Origin: Urechis unicinctus
Lineage: Eukaryota > Annelida > Polychaeta > Xenopneusta > Urechidae
DNA length: 64,000 bases
Direction of reading: 5' to 3'
Assembly: GCA_034190875.2 (NCBI GenBank)
Contig: CM067349.1
Span: 4,721,979-4,785,978 of the forward strand
In this document: piece after piece, positions 21,933-33,869 of the stretch
Numbering within the stretch: position 1 is the first letter of the stretch
Layout: each line of letters starts with the position of its first letter
The notes under the pieces: generated by a model
The model's database searches: none
What the model was told of the DNA's origin: nothing
Seen by the model: the letters and a program-made list of their open reading frames with translations, nothing else
Position numbers and translations under genes: made by a program

Positions 21933-22356
21933 AAAAGTGTCAGAAGGGCATCAAAAATAACCTAAAATTATGTATGGACTGTGGATATGAAAGGGTTAAC
22001 CACAAGTGCCTTCTTGAGAAGAGGAGGCTTGAGGGCGGTGAACCTGGTCGCAGGAAGGCAAGGGTGGGACTCATGTCTAGACTGAGGAAGGCGTGCTAGA
22101 TAAACCTTCTCGAGCTAGGAAGACCAAGCCCCCACGTCCGCCGGCTGCCCCGGTCACTGATAGTGGTGCAGCTCCCACACCCCCTCAGGCTAGGAAGATC
22201 ACTCCCCAGGCCACCCCCAGTCTCACTATAGCCGGCTTATGTGAGAAGGTGGATGACCTCCTGATCGCGGAGGGTGAGGTGTCCAGCAGTGATGTGGGGT
22301 CGGGTGTCCAGCAGTGATGCAGGAAGTTCACCATCAGGGATCAGTGGCCGGTCGTA
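21881..22356 (+). pseudogene. Unrecognised basic/Pro-rich ORF pair, frameshifted, GC-rich
   Basis: Two overlapping plus-strand frames (21,881-22,099 and 22,093-22,317) read naturally as one protein interrupted by a frameshift near 22,095. The first part has spaced cysteines (C-x11-C-x2-C-x8-C) followed by basic residues. The second is rich in Pro, Ala and Lys, then has an acidic/serine tail. A short direct duplication (GTGTCCAGCAGTGATG twice, near 22,279 and 22,304) coincides with a further possible frame change. It converges on the PolB relic and shares its high GC, so both probably came from one element. I do not recognise the family. The first 60 or so bases of the first frame overlap the DIRS fragment on the other strand and are probably not part of it. 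Confidence 0.4.
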
Positions 22357-22381
22357 GGTAGAAGGTGTGGATACACCCCGT

Positions 22382-24588
22382 CTACCGGCGGTCTACACAG
22401 GGTGGTAGGCCTGGGTATGCCCGTAGGCCAGGGTGTGTACACCACCCGGAGCTATCCATCGCTTTGTGGGGCCCATATATCTTGTGGCTGTCACTTCGGA
22501 GCATGTTCATCCCATGGCGGAACTGCTTCTGGTCGAACAGCGATTCAAGGTATTGGGCGTGGCACAGGTGTTTCTTGACCACTACCTTTTTTACGCCCTT
22601 TGCTTCCTCCCGGGTCGACATCAGGATGGAGTACATTTTTGGGCGCAGGCCTACACACTCCCTGATGGGTACACCGCCGCACTCGTCTTTCATCTTTCCT
22701 AGAACCTTCTTGTTCTCGTTGCTGTGGAGCGGGTGGGCTGGGTCGTAGTTGCTGGTGTCGAATAGGGCACTATCCTTTTTCATGTCGGCAAAGATGTTCG
22801 GTGTGCAGATCTCTAGGAGTCGGGAGTCGGTGTCGGTGTAGAGTAGGGTGAGGTCGCTGCCGTACCGGGGCTCTCGGACCAGCTTCACATCAATCCGCTT
22901 GCGGAGGTTCTCCATGGTCTTGCCGAAGACGGAGTTGTTCATTAGTTTGTAGAGGTCCTTCTCGAAGTCACTGGTTGCGGCCTTGCAGAGTTCAGTGTTC
23001 TTCCGGATGTAGGGCTCCATCCAGGGGCTTTGGGTGAAGGATAGGGCGCGGTGGATCTTGGTCAGCCTCATTCCCAGGGCCAGATACAGTTTGAGGTTCC
23101 TGTAGTGGAGTACGTACTTCTCCTTGTTCCTCAGGTTCGGGACCAGCTTCTCAACGTCGGTGCCGCTATACTCGTCAAGAAGGTTTCGCTGGTAGTCTGA
23201 GAGCCACTCGTTTTGCACAAGGAGTCATTCGGGGGCTAGGGGGTGGTCGTTGTGGGCGTCGTGAAGTTCGGGTGGGTACTCTAGGTCGACCTCAAGGATG
23301 TACCCGGTCTCGGCGTCATCAGAGTGGGTGCGGACTATTCTGGAGAGCGACTTTGGCCGGTCCACCCATTCAATGTTCGAGGTCGGTAGGGCCTGGCTCA
23401 TTGCCCAGCCGTATAGGTTGTTGGCGTCGAGGTACTGGATATAGCTTGTGGGCTTGTCCTCGTCGAAGTCTCCTACGTAGGGATTGTTTGCTTTGGCGTG
23501 GCGCCGGGAGACCATGCTTATTCCTCCGCGCAGACCTTTCTCGATGAAGAGGTGCTTGTCGTAGTCGGTGAGGAGTTCTAGCTTTGCCCCTGTGCTCTTG
23601 AGTAGGGCGTCCCACGAGAGGCCCGGGCTGGTATAGTAGTGGGCTGGGTCCAGGCCGTACTGCTTTAGACTGGTCTTGCGGAAGGTCTATAAGACGTTGG
23701 CTAGGAGGAGTACGTCGGTCTGGAGGTAGAGGTCATGGTAGTCGCCCATGTTCTTGCAGCCGAACGCGTTCCAGACTTTTTGCGCGTGGGCGTAGTCTGT
23801 GGCTGATATGCCCTGCTCCGAGAGCTTGCTGTAGAAGTCTTGGATGGGCGGGAGGGGAGAATCAAACTTATCCCAGCTGTCTATGTACTCGTAGGGGAAT
23901 ACCCCTTTGCGTAATAGTAACCCTCGCTTTGTTTGGTCTGGTTCATACTCTGCGGTCACGGCGAAGGCGTTTGGGTTGTTGGCTGAGACCAGCTTGTCGA
24001 GAGAGGTTAGGAGGAACTGTGCCGAGAACGGTTTCGATTTTTCCGATGTGGGCGGCTGGGGTTGGGTAGGGCACGCCTGATCCCTCTAGCTTATCCTTGA
24101 GCCACTGGATGCTGTACTTTGATGTCCACTGCGGATCCTTGCTGGCTTAGTTGCTGGCTGAGACGATGGCCCATAGGATGCAGAAGTCGTTTCGATTCTT
24201 CACGTTTATGATGGCCCCTTTGTTTGCCAGTGCAGGAAGGAGCCGCCTTTGAGTGGTTGATACTTGCGATGTCGATCCAGATGGTTTCTACCGCCTCGAA
24301 CATCCACCCAGAACCTAGGTTAACCCACTTCTCCAGCATCTCCTGGATTTGGGGGCCGGCCGGGTCTATCGCGGAGTCAATGTCTTCTTTGTCTAGAACC
24401 ACCTGCTGCGTGTTTCGTAGGACTGGCTCTGTGTACTCTGTGACACCATCTTTGTCGGTCTTGTAGAGACTTACTTTGACTGCGAGCTGGATTTTGAGGC
24501 CACCTAGCAGGTTCAGCTCCTCAGCCAGAACTTTACGAACCTGGGGTCGCACGCCTTTCTGTCGCACGCCTTTCTGTATGACCTGCAA
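22382..24588 (-). pseudogene. Protein-primed family B DNA polymerase relic (Polinton/adintovirus-like)
   Basis: From the 5' side on the minus strand: an N-terminal region ELNLLGGLKIQLAVKVSLY through SGWMFEAVETIWIDIA (24,540-24,270), a fragment with FLLTSLDKLVSANN (about 24,010), LYLQTDVLLLANVL (23,690-23,730), polymerase motif A DANNLYGWAMSQALP (about 23,400), motif B KLMNNSVFGKT (about 22,930) and motif C YTDTDS (about 22,830). It ends around HKIYGPH (about 22,470). The family replicates element DNA from protein-bound ends. Lesions are a frameshift near 24,250, TAA at 24,147-24,149, loss of the whole exonuclease core near 24,040, TAG at 23,687-23,689, TGA at 23,225-23,227, and an in-frame loss between motifs B and C (28 residues instead of roughly 80). 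No terminal repeats, integrase, ATPase or capsid gene are seen. GC content is far above the flanks. Confidence 0.88.
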
Positions 24589-24599
24589 ACCTCAATATC

Positions 24600-24995
24600 T
24601 TCCATACAACTATATATACTTCGATCCAAATTGCCGAAAATTTGTTTAATCATGTGTGCTGGATATGTTTATTTGAAAAATTAAAATATTTGATTTTTTT
24701 TAAAATTCCATTACCGAAAACTTTATTTTTTCTCTTTATTCATCAATTTACAGCATTTAATTAGATCGCGAAACGCTACCAATGGTTCATAATGTTCACA
24801 TCTACAACAAATATTATATTTCTAATCCATAAAGACTAAAAATGATTTAAAAATTTCGGTATTCCGCAAATATATGAAAATATATATGGGCAAGAAAGGT
24901 TGGATTTATACGTATAAATTAGTGTCTTGACCTTTCGTGGGCGTCCTTTCGAGGACCAAAAGTATATACCAGGAATAAAAAGTGTCAAAAGATTT
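24600..24995. other. AT-rich, no gene recognised
   Basis: Composition drops abruptly to very AT-rich immediately after 24,590, marking the edge of the GC-rich island. No feature is recognised. Confidence 0.5.
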
Positions 24996-24999
24996 TTAT

Positions 25000-26281
25000 T
25001 TCGATATTGGTTTGTCTTTAATTATGGGAACCGCAAATATCTCTGCACGTTGTATTTCGACCAAGTAAATGCTGCTTGGCGTTGTTAGTGCCGAGCGGAC
25101 TTTCTTGTCACAATACAAGTTACCATACATTTATACATTTTGCTTGATTTGCATAAGCTTCGAAAATTGAGGCGTTTTCTCTTGGAAACACCTGTTAATG
25201 GTGTTATCAAATAGCTGCGTGTAATCAGCACGTATTGAATGAACCAATGTGACGTCTTACCATTAAAAGAAAATTACCACCGTCATATGCAGCATCGTAA
25301 TCATTTGAAATGATGGGAAGGTCTAGAATACTGAGCAAGATGATCTTAACCAATCCCAGTGTATCTCTCATGTTATCTTATGCAATATTAAGACAGCAAG
25401 AAGTGAACAGCAAACCAAATCTAGGCTATACTTTGACACTGTCGAGCACATCGACGTCCAGTGCCGGTTAACGCCGTGTGTTAATTACAGCACTCTGTGA
25501 CACGCATCAATTCCCTCAAACCGATATTCACAATAGCTCCGTCATGTCCTGCATGTGTGCGTGCCACGAGCATGGGTCAGACACAGGCCGGTACCCGGTT
25601 ACTGCATCGCCTTTCGACCTTGATGATCACGTCAAATGTCGGTCCCATCTCTGATAAGGGATGCGCCCGACCCGGAAGCTCAATAGTACCGTGCTGGACC
25701 TGCATCCCATCGGCGTGGGTTTCGCAGCCTGGTCTGAGCAACGGTTTTGTGCCAAGTGGTTACTTGGGGATATGCCGAAGCATCACAATCATCTTCAGTT
25801 ATCACCTTCGCGATATCACCTCGTTGTTTAAAATGATGTCAAAACCCACTTTTATCATTTCCGTTATCAGGGTTGAGCAAGATACGCATTTTAACTAGGA
25901 GATATGCTAGTGAAGTAATCTTATTGTAAGCATTGGCTGTGTCTAGCGTTTTACCTGGGACCTTTTCTCACACATGTTAGATGGATACGAGAACTCACCA
26001 TTGCTGTGCTGTCAGCTGCCATATTCACGATACATGTTGTTGTGACAGCGGTGATGGTCTCGTCTTGCTTTTGCTATTAATGGCGTGAAAAGTAGTTATA
26101 GTATGTCAATATTTCCTTGTGTCAAGGAGGACGTCTTTACCTTGATACTGGGTTAGCTGCCGCGTCCGCGGTTCATCATGCTATAAGATGCTATCGGGTT
26201 AGCTTACAATGGTTATTAATATGGTGAGCGAAAGAACCGCTTTTATTACAATATACCAGCCATATGACGTGTATTGTGAAT
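25000..26281. repeat. Segmental repeat, paralogue of 40,545-41,210
   Basis: ATTGGTTTGTC...ATTATGGGAACCGCAAATATCTCT is shared at 25,008 and 40,556. TACATTTTGCTTGATTTGCA-like, TGTTAATGGTGTT-like and later GTTAGCTTACAAT, ACAATATA and GGTG.TGATGAACTA also match. The SINE at 25.6 kb lies inside this copy only, so it inserted after the duplication or was lost from the partner. Confidence 0.75.
25612..25855 (+). mobile_element. Second SINE copy (body and tail)
   Basis: Reads GATGATCACGTCAAATG through CCCGACCCGG.AGCTCAATAGTACC, GTGGGTTTCGCA, GTGCCAAGTGG and GATATCACCTCGTTGTT to AAACCCACTTTT. This is the reverse complement order of 19,700-19,925. It lacks the tRNA-like head seen in the first copy. 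Divergence between the two copies is roughly one base in six by eye. Confidence 0.6.
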
Positions 26282-26694
26282 GATGAACTACAAAGCTCAG
26301 TGACAGGCGTTAATGACAACACACGCTCAATCACCTGGATGATAAACTACAGAGCTTAGTGACAGGCGTTAATGACAACACACGCTCAATCACCTGGATG
26401 ATAAACTACAGAGCTTAGTGACTGGCGTTAATGACAACACACGCTCAATCACCTGGATGATAAACTACAGAGCTTAGTGACAGGCGTTAATGACAACACA
26501 CGCTCAATCACCTGGATGATAAACTACAGAGCTTAGTGACTGGCGTTAATGACAACACACGCTCAATCACCTGGATGATAAACTACAGAGCTTAGTGACA
26601 GGCGTTAATGACAACACACGCTCAATCACCTGGATGATAAACTACAGAGCTTAGTGACAGGCGTTAATGACAACACACGCTCAATCACCTGGAT
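26282..26694 (+). repeat. 59-bp minisatellite, 7 copies
   Basis: Units begin at GATGAACTAC/GATAAACTAC near 26,282, 26,341, 26,400, 26,459, 26,518, 26,577 and 26,636. Each contains GGCGTTAATGACAACACACG and ends TCAATCACCTG. A single position (GACAGG or GACTGG) alternates among units, marking duplication by pairs. The paralogous block at 41,206 has one diverged monomer. Confidence 0.97.
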
Positions 26695-27019
26695 GATTTC
26701 CATTGTATTTATGAAGGATACATGAACTTACACTGCTAAAATCTTCCAAAGCATCAACTGTTTCCAGGACAATGATAAGTCCCCGCCTTATTCATGAATG
26801 TTTTTGGCAGTCACTGCCATACATATTATTATCTGTCTCAGACACACATATTACTATACATCTAACATTTACATAAAGAATTTAGTTTTCTTTTTGAGTC
26901 ACTCAAATTGTGCATCACCAAATATGATTATGGAAGTACTTATTGTATCATCATCTTGTCATATAGCAACCAGCTATCCCCCGAATGACAGCAAACACTT
27001 CTATGCTGTCATCTATTGT
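26695..27019. other. No gene recognised
   Basis: AT-rich. The 77-codon frame at 26,798-27,031 has no recognisable domain and is not preserved in the duplicate region. Confidence 0.4.
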
Positions 27020-27575
27020 CATAGATTATAAGATACTAAGGTCCAACACTCTGTTTCACAGCGAAACATTAGCTAGATATTGATTTGGTCTGTACACCAG
27101 GTAAATGATGAGAGCATCATCGTGTTAGACTAATAGATACAAGGACAATGCTAACAAAGCGTAGTCGATTGGCAAAATATGGACATTTACACAGACTCCC
27201 CACCATCAAGGATGCAGCCACGATTCCAACACGCGTGGGGTAGAAGACACGGCTTGGGTATAACATAACGTTGATAAGTCACGTTTGGCTCAACTGCCTT
27301 ATCGCGGTTTTGTTCATTTTAGCCGTTCAAAAGTATACGCTACGAAGAATATAAGAGCTAGTTAGATGAGGTAAATTATATCACAGTGAAACGATGCCAG
27401 ACCATTTTACTTCCGTGCTCTCAATAACCGCATGAGATGGTGCAACATTAATTAGCATAAAGATAATAAAGTAAGAGAATAATATGTCAGAAAGAGCCGG
27501 GTTCAAACCTATGACCAAATTGTAGTTACAACATTAGCACTGGGCTTTGATTGTAGAGACCATATGATTGTTGCT
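27020..27575. repeat. Segmental repeat, paralogue of 41,260-41,900
   Basis: Shared order: CCAACACTCT, TAG.TAGATATTGAT.TGGT, AATGA...AGCAT.AT.GTGTTAGACTAAT, ACAAGGACAATGCTAACA, CGATT, CAAAAT, CACAGACTC-like, then AGAATATAAGAGCTA.TTAGAT.AGGTA and the tRNA-like segment. Colinear with the 25.0-26.3 kb match. Confidence 0.8.
27465..27560 (-). mobile_element. tRNA-like SINE remnant (older copy)
   Basis: On the minus strand GGTCATAGGTTTGAACCCGGCTCTTTCTGACA is the counterpart of the clearer copy at 41,758-41,890. The B-box region has one change from the consensus (GGTTTGAACC). It lies at the same place in both duplicated blocks, so it was present before the duplication. Confidence 0.4.
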
Positions 27576-28269
27576 AAGTTTAACTAAATACACATATAAA
27601 TCGTATCCTATCGCCGTGAATGCTGTACTTTCAGGAAGATTGTTGGCGTATTGGGCTATCCCAACTCTGGTTCATTTAAGTGTCCTGTAAACACAATAAC
27701 AACGCATTATTCATGGTGGCACATTTTCAAATTTTTTCTTGCAATAATACACAGCGATAAATATTTATAGCAGCTAAAAAAATTTAACGAAACAGCACCA
27801 CCTAAAACCAAGTACACAAAAACTCCTTCGTTAAACGCGATTTGAAATGTCAAGCAATATGTGTATTACAAGACCGTGTAAGCAATTTCGCCCTTGCCGT
27901 TTTCTTTTATCACTAGAAAAATCAGGCTGCATTTTGTACGAATTGCACGGGCGCAGATCTGATACAATAACTCATTACGTAAGGAAAAATAATTGATTTA
28001 AGATTGAAACAAAGTGTGTAGATGCTTTTAATCTTGTACTAAATGAGATTGACGCGGTGGTCGACATGAGTTGACAAATGCAGACTACTTCTCTGCAGTC
28101 GTGTACTGGCAGCAAGAAAATATCAGATATGTGTGAAGTCATGGACGGCCTTTCCTGATTTGTCAAAAATACAGATATTGAAGTAGTTGACGAAAGGAAT
28201 CCGTGGATGTGTGCGCTTGAAAAATATTTTTGCAACTCCTTCTGATAAACCGTGTTCTGTAATATAATC
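27576..28269. other. No gene recognised
   Basis: AT-rich. The overlapping minus-strand frames at 27,975-28,305 carry no known domain. Confidence 0.4.
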
Positions 28270-28600
28270 AAAATATAAGAAACACATTGAACGTAAATAT
28301 GTCACGACTCTTGCACTGTCGTATACTGTCTAACATTTGTCTTCTAGGCTTATGAAACATCGTTCATATGGGCGGCTTGTTGGCAATTATACACTGTTGA
28401 AGGCCGCTTGGTCGACATACGTCGGTTATTAGCATGTTTGTCTATTGGTACTCACACCCAGAGGCGCTACTAACATACGCACGCTGGTTTTACAAATACC
28501 CTTAGTGTACCAAAGTCAGCAATGTCGACAGGACGTGTGATTGTTTCAAGCGGCGACACCAATGCATTGCATCGACGGAATATAACATAGCATGGTGAGA
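28270..28600. repeat. Segmental repeat, paralogue of 5,420-5,800
   Basis: See the partner for landmarks. This copy starts the second run of blocks, which continues to about 36.4 kb. Confidence 0.75.
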
Positions 28601-29099
28601 GTCTAATTATTCTTGTTCCTACCCTTGGAGATATATATATAGGTGCGAAGCTCGCTGTATAATCAAGAAAGCGTTGCAGCAGATTATAAGTGAAGGGGTA
28701 GTATCCCAAGGTGTCTACCAGCCGCACAGGTCACCGGTACATTCCTGCGAATACAATAACAGTTTCGTTTGTTTGCTTGCAACGTACAGCATGTGTAGAG
28801 CTGTAGGTAGTAAAAATAATTCATGGCAATTCGTTGCAGCCAATAATAAGTAAGAGTGGCCGTTTAGATGGATGGAACAATTAGCCATCAGTAGAATGAA
28901 ACCTCAATAATGGTGAAACATCAAGAGTGGTACGCCATAAGTACTTAACCCATGATTAATGAGACAGAAATCAACAGATACATCTTTGTGACATGCACTC
29001 AACATGGTTTAATCCAGGAAGGCCTGTGGATTTAAAGGTTGATTGATCTGGATATGAGTCATGCATTATATACCTTAAAATACCGCATTGATTGATTGA
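28601..29099. other. No gene recognised
   Basis: Short unassigned stretch. An ATATATATATAGG patch at 28,630 is too short to be called a microsatellite. Confidence 0.4.
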
Positions 29100-29400
29100 C
29101 ATTTGTGTACGGTGACCATTCACCTCATGAAGGTTGGTGTAATTACTGACTGCCTTTATAATTGCTTTACTCGCTTACCTATGTGACTTCCTGGTAAATG
29201 TCATCATCAAACTAACTGATAGACACCATTTTCCTTGTTGTTTAGACATCTGCTCTCCTTATGTTTTCCTAAACACTTTAAAGTTTGGGTAATGTATCCT
29301 GCACAAACTTATAGACTTTTATCCTCTTAATCAGACTAAATTACCATTAACATAAACATCCATTGTATATATGCAAAGGCATTTGCTGTGACAAGGCATG
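29100..29400. repeat. Segmental repeat, paralogue of 1,740-2,070
   Basis: Here the counterpart of the 1.7-kb block sits directly between the counterparts of the 5.4-kb and 6.6-kb blocks, so block order differs between the two copies. Confidence 0.7.
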
Positions 29401-29534
29401 CATTTTATGGTGATAACAAGTTGATAGAAACGTAGTATGAAAGTTGTGCGTGCTAATGTTATGAAAGAGGAGAACCATCCGAAATATATAAATAGCGTCC
29501 CATTTTCCGACCCTAATCGGATTCATTCATTTCA

Positions 29535-30560
29535 TATGCGGTTAATTGGATAGTTCCATCGTTACATGCAAATTGTTATTTGACCCTGATGGCAGCAGCT
29601 ATTCCCAGCGCCAACACTAGACATGGCTCTGCGTGATGACTGGCAGTATGAAACACTTCTTGCGTTATGCCATTCTAGCCGCACGCCTCGACTCAACCCA
29701 AGATCTGCAATAACCTTAGAGTTCCCTTCATAGGCACACTAAAGAAGCAATTCTGGCCTCACCAAGTAGATTTTTACGTTACGTAGATAATGATGTGTTA
29801 TTCTTTGTCGATTAGCGATATGAACATATCTGCATCTGAACAACGCAGACGATTAAGATTCGTGATGACTGCCATTAACTAGCCAATATGCAATCGTAGT
29901 CCAGTACCAGCTATAAAAAAAACAGCCGGTAAGGATTCTTTTATTTATACAGGCATGTAAGCGCAGAGTATGGCGATCATGCATTTTGTTCTCATGAAAC
30001 ACGCGTGCAAGCAATGCGGCGTTGATGATATCTTTGTACCAGGGTTATTTCTTCAATGGCTCGCAATTTCCATGATATAATCTGTCAATTAATATTATGG
30101 CTGCTAGACAAGGTGCCCATGAGAATGTTGTGTTGTTCATGGCTAAATGCAGTGACGAACCGCCTTCATCGCGACAAGAATGATATTGGAAGAACCTTGA
30201 TAAATAGAAGATGAACTTGACAGCATGCGGCTCTGCCAATCGGAATATTATCGGGACTGCTGACAATTGGCCGTATGATTGCCAGAACTTAAAAATAACG
30301 ATTCTTTTATCTGCGTTAAAGTAAAAGCAAGCAGTATGAACAACTGCCTCAACTGCTCAGCATTGCAGATACACATATGTTAACTGTTATTGAACATCTA
30401 TGGCTTCCATGCCCACAACTTCGGATAGTTACGAAGAATAATAAGGTTTATTATTCAGGCAGCAAAATAATTAACCAGTGCATGGCCTTATGAAATGTTA
30501 TAAATAACATCACACCGGCATTTGCCTCACAAATCAGCGCCTTTTGGTGCTTCAGTTTCC
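29535..30560. repeat. Segmental repeat, paralogue of 6,638-7,539 plus 8,152-8,600
   Basis: Continuous here, but interrupted by the LINE in the first copy. At 30,326-30,350 the flanking words AAAAGCAAGC and ATGAACAACTGCCTCAA lie only a few bases apart, giving an empty site for that insertion. Confidence 0.85.
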
Positions 30561-30609
30561 ATTGCTTGTCTGCAGCTGGAATCACTATAAAGCCACGAGC
30601 ATTACAAGT

Positions 30610-30830
30610 AGATACAATATGCTCAATATGTGCTGGTTCTATGCAACGCTTCAATTACATTGCTTTCCCGGAAAGTACATGGTCAGCGAGGCAAACCAGC
30701 CTCAGGATGTAGACGTCTACTGTATAAGTTGATGTCACACAGTATATGGTCAGCGAGGTAAACCACTGTATAAGTTGATGTCACACAGAGGCAAACCAAC
30801 CTCAGGATATAGACGTCCACTGATAAAACG
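30610..30830. repeat. Segmental repeat with tandem 67-bp-type units; paralogue of 12,140-12,345
   Basis: AGTACATGGTCAGCGAGGCAAACCAGCCTCAGG (30,675) is repeated as CAGTATATGGTCAGCGAGG (30,739) and a third partial unit (30,785-30,820). Confidence 0.8.
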
Positions 30831-31299
30831 AAATCATCTGTATTTGAAAATAAAGTGAATATCTTATCAAATCTGTAAAATAAGGGCCATCTTTCACATC
30901 GTCAATGCAATAACTTGCCACATTCCATAGATTCATGAACTCACACATGGTCTCTGTGATTGCATGGAAAAAGGGAAAGCAATCAGATATATCTGCTTAA
31001 TATAAACTGTTGCTGTTATTGCATCATGTATTCAAAATTTGCAGTGGAATCGAGTACTGCCGAACTATGTTTTGTTTGTTTCTTGCTGAATGTCCTAAGT
31101 AGCAAAACGTAGCTGTTGATTCGTGTGAAATGATAAAGGAATAAATATATGAATAATATTTGATAACTTTTGTTCTAGTGTACACCGGAAGTAATCAAAT
31201 GTCATCCAGTTGTAAGTAAACGTTACAACTAGTATTGCCAAAATCCTATCTTACAGTCAATTGTTAATTTTGTGAGTGTTATGTGTGGGCTACGATAAT
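30831..31299. other. Mostly unassigned; short match to 13,570-13,670
   Basis: TTTGCAGTGGAATCGAGTACTGCCGAACTATGT (31,039) is the diverged partner of 13,570 and 62,632. The remainder is AT-rich and featureless. Confidence 0.5.
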
Positions 31300-32830
31300 T
31301 TATCACGTCATATCATGCCGCACTAATGCTGATATCCTAATTAATTTTCTGACTAGTTAAACTAGACTCTTTGTCTTAGCGATACACACTATCCGGTCTG
31401 CTCACTGAATCGATTAGAAAAGCACCATGCCCGATGAAGTTATGTGTTATATTTACATGTGGTAGTCACATTTAGTGTTGATAGACATTTTATTATGTAA
31501 ACTATATTCATACACCGATATTCGTTAAAATAAGTCAATAACTAAGTGCAGAAATAATAGACAATATGTGCTGCAGTAGATTTCATAGTCTTTCTTTGTT
31601 CAACCAAGACAAATGTTGCACATCATTGGCTTGCTAGATAAGACACAAATATTTTAGACCACCAATTAAATGTTTGGCAATTCGAACCGGTTTGAATCTG
31701 ATCATGCTATGTGGGCAGTGTTTGGGAGTAATCCTAACGATAAAAGTCGGCCATATAGCGAAATATAAGTAGCATTAGACGTCGTCGCACGAGCAATGAA
31801 CTAGCATACAGTGGCATTGATATTTGTTAAAACGAATGGTTAACTCGTACAATATCTATCTTTAGACGATTATGCATGAAATACTGTTTCAACGAGTTGG
31901 AAAATACATAATACATGCACCAATTAATCAAGTGATTAAAAAATGTCGCCTGAAATCGATGATGCATATTCATTTCATGATTGATCTACTGTGCGTCCTA
32001 TCACGAACATTGACTTCTTGGCAATCAGATGTTTGAAGGACAATGTAAGAAAAAAAAAATATCTTGTAATTTACTGACATGCTAGTAATTCGTTTTCGAT
32101 TTTATATCACTCCATTTAATATATTCTATGTCTAAAATGATCATTTACCAAACAGACCATTCTATTGTAAATATGTCTACTGGCTAAAGGTTATTTAGCC
32201 ATAATCTATATTCAGTTGTCTATCATAACCCAGACGGAAACCATCAGAAAGGGTAATAACAGGTCATCCAAATCTCAAAGCAAAACAGTATTTGGGTAAA
32301 AACCGTGACTTTTCAGATGATAATCAGAGGGGTAATACATGCATATTTGCTATCTGGAAAGTGTAGGGTACGCCTACGATAACCCGTCCAAAATACCATA
32401 TGTCTTGAGTGATAGTCTGGGGTAATACTTATTCTGATAACCCAATAGACCACGTGGTGCTTGGGCGTGTTCGTGTGTGTATATGTGTGTTTATGTATGT
32501 ATCGGTTTACACTATGTTTGCTCCGGCGTTTTCCTCTTTTACAATATTTATATATTAATTAGTTTTGGAAACATGAATGCAAAGCGGATGCAGATTTTTA
32601 TGCACTATTATTGCTGTGGAGTTATACGACGCATTTAACGTTAAGTAAGCTATGCACTTTTTTAGTGTACAATTACTCAAATGCACTCCGCTGTAATTTG
32701 GCTATGAAGCCCAAAGTAGCAAATATCAACGCTATTTACAAAAACATGAATTAAATGCTTTACAATTTAGTTGATCTAAGGAGATTTCTTAAAAGTTTTA
32801 ATTTATTTGTGACAAAAATATATCCTATAT
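31300..32830. repeat. Segmental repeat, paralogue of 15,290-17,060
   Basis: Colinear with the first copy through AATGCAAAGCGGATGCAGA and CTGTGGAGTTA.ACGACGCATTT. It has a slightly shorter middle part. Confidence 0.9.
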
Positions 32831-32862
32831 GATTAAGTTCTAAATCCATGGATGAAACGCTG

Positions 32863-32948
32863 ACGAAAGGTAGGCAAGATGTATACGTCATCAAAGGTAG
32901 GCAAGAGGTATGCATCATCAAAGGAAGGCAAGAGGTATGCGTCATCAA
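32863..32948. repeat. 27-bp minisatellite, 3 copies
   Basis: GGTAGGCAAGAGGTATGC.TCATCAAA-type units recur at about 32,867, 32,894 and 32,921. The period is a multiple of three, so a short minus-strand frame reads TSCLPL repeats; this is not evidence of coding. Confidence 0.9.
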
Positions 32949-32949
32949 T

Positions 32950-33869
32950 GAATAAAACCTGGTCAGAAATTATACTTCTATGACAAGCACGTTGAACATG
33001 TGACTTCAAAGTTTTCTCCCATGCAAACATTTTCTATATACCTGTATACACATTAGCCGGAATTGATAAATATATTCGCGGTCATTTACGTGGTGTTTTT
33101 AAATCAATCATTGTTTGGTTCATAAAGCTTTCGTGATCAATCAAATGGATATTATCTTTAATCGCTATTTTCTCGAAGAGCGTTAATCATATTTGTGCTT
33201 TGTCAAAACACATCATGAGTTAATGCATCAAATAGTTGTGTGTTAACCAGATTAGAGTTCAAACATCATTTTTGTAGAGTCAGGCGATAGTATTACTGCG
33301 CCACTATGGCGATAGTGATACGCATACTTGCTATGATTTATGATATGTATGGTGATGAAAAAGTGAGCCACCGATGTAGGAGACGGAGATTTTATCGTTT
33401 TGTGGGACAGTTGTTACAATCCATGATTCAAGCAATGTATATATATATAAGCTTGTTAACCAGGGAAAGCAATTTCTGTGCGACAGCTCTCTAATTCACC
33501 ACCATTTGTACCTGTGATTTGGCTTACATAATGGCGTTTGATTGACTGTTAATGTTATCTAGTGCTGACAGTCCTTTTCATGATAATGATCATGATTGCA
33601 CGCAGAATCGATTTAGTCTCAGTGTATGAACAAACGCGGAAGCTGTAGGTGTAGTCATTACAACGCTGCTCGCAGCATCAACCAGTATAGATTTGATCAT
33701 GCTTTTCAAGGCATCAGTACAATAAAAGCTCAGTGTCCTTGTGGTGACTTCTAATTCTGCTGGGGAGTCCAACTTAAGATGATTGACATGTCAGTTTGTC
33801 AAAACCAGCTCCGTGGCAAATGCTGTTTTAGCATCGATAAAACGCAAGACGCTGTACGGTGAATTTATC
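32950..33869. other. No gene recognised
   Basis: Short frames such as 33,306-33,494 (plus) and 33,590-33,772 (minus) have no domains. No repeat is noted. Confidence 0.4.

Noticed and set aside
21950..24590. Complete Maverick/Polinton with terminal inverted repeats
   Set aside because: No AGT...ACT terminal repeats, integrase, ATPase, protease or capsid genes are visible; only a PolB relic and one unknown ORF remain.
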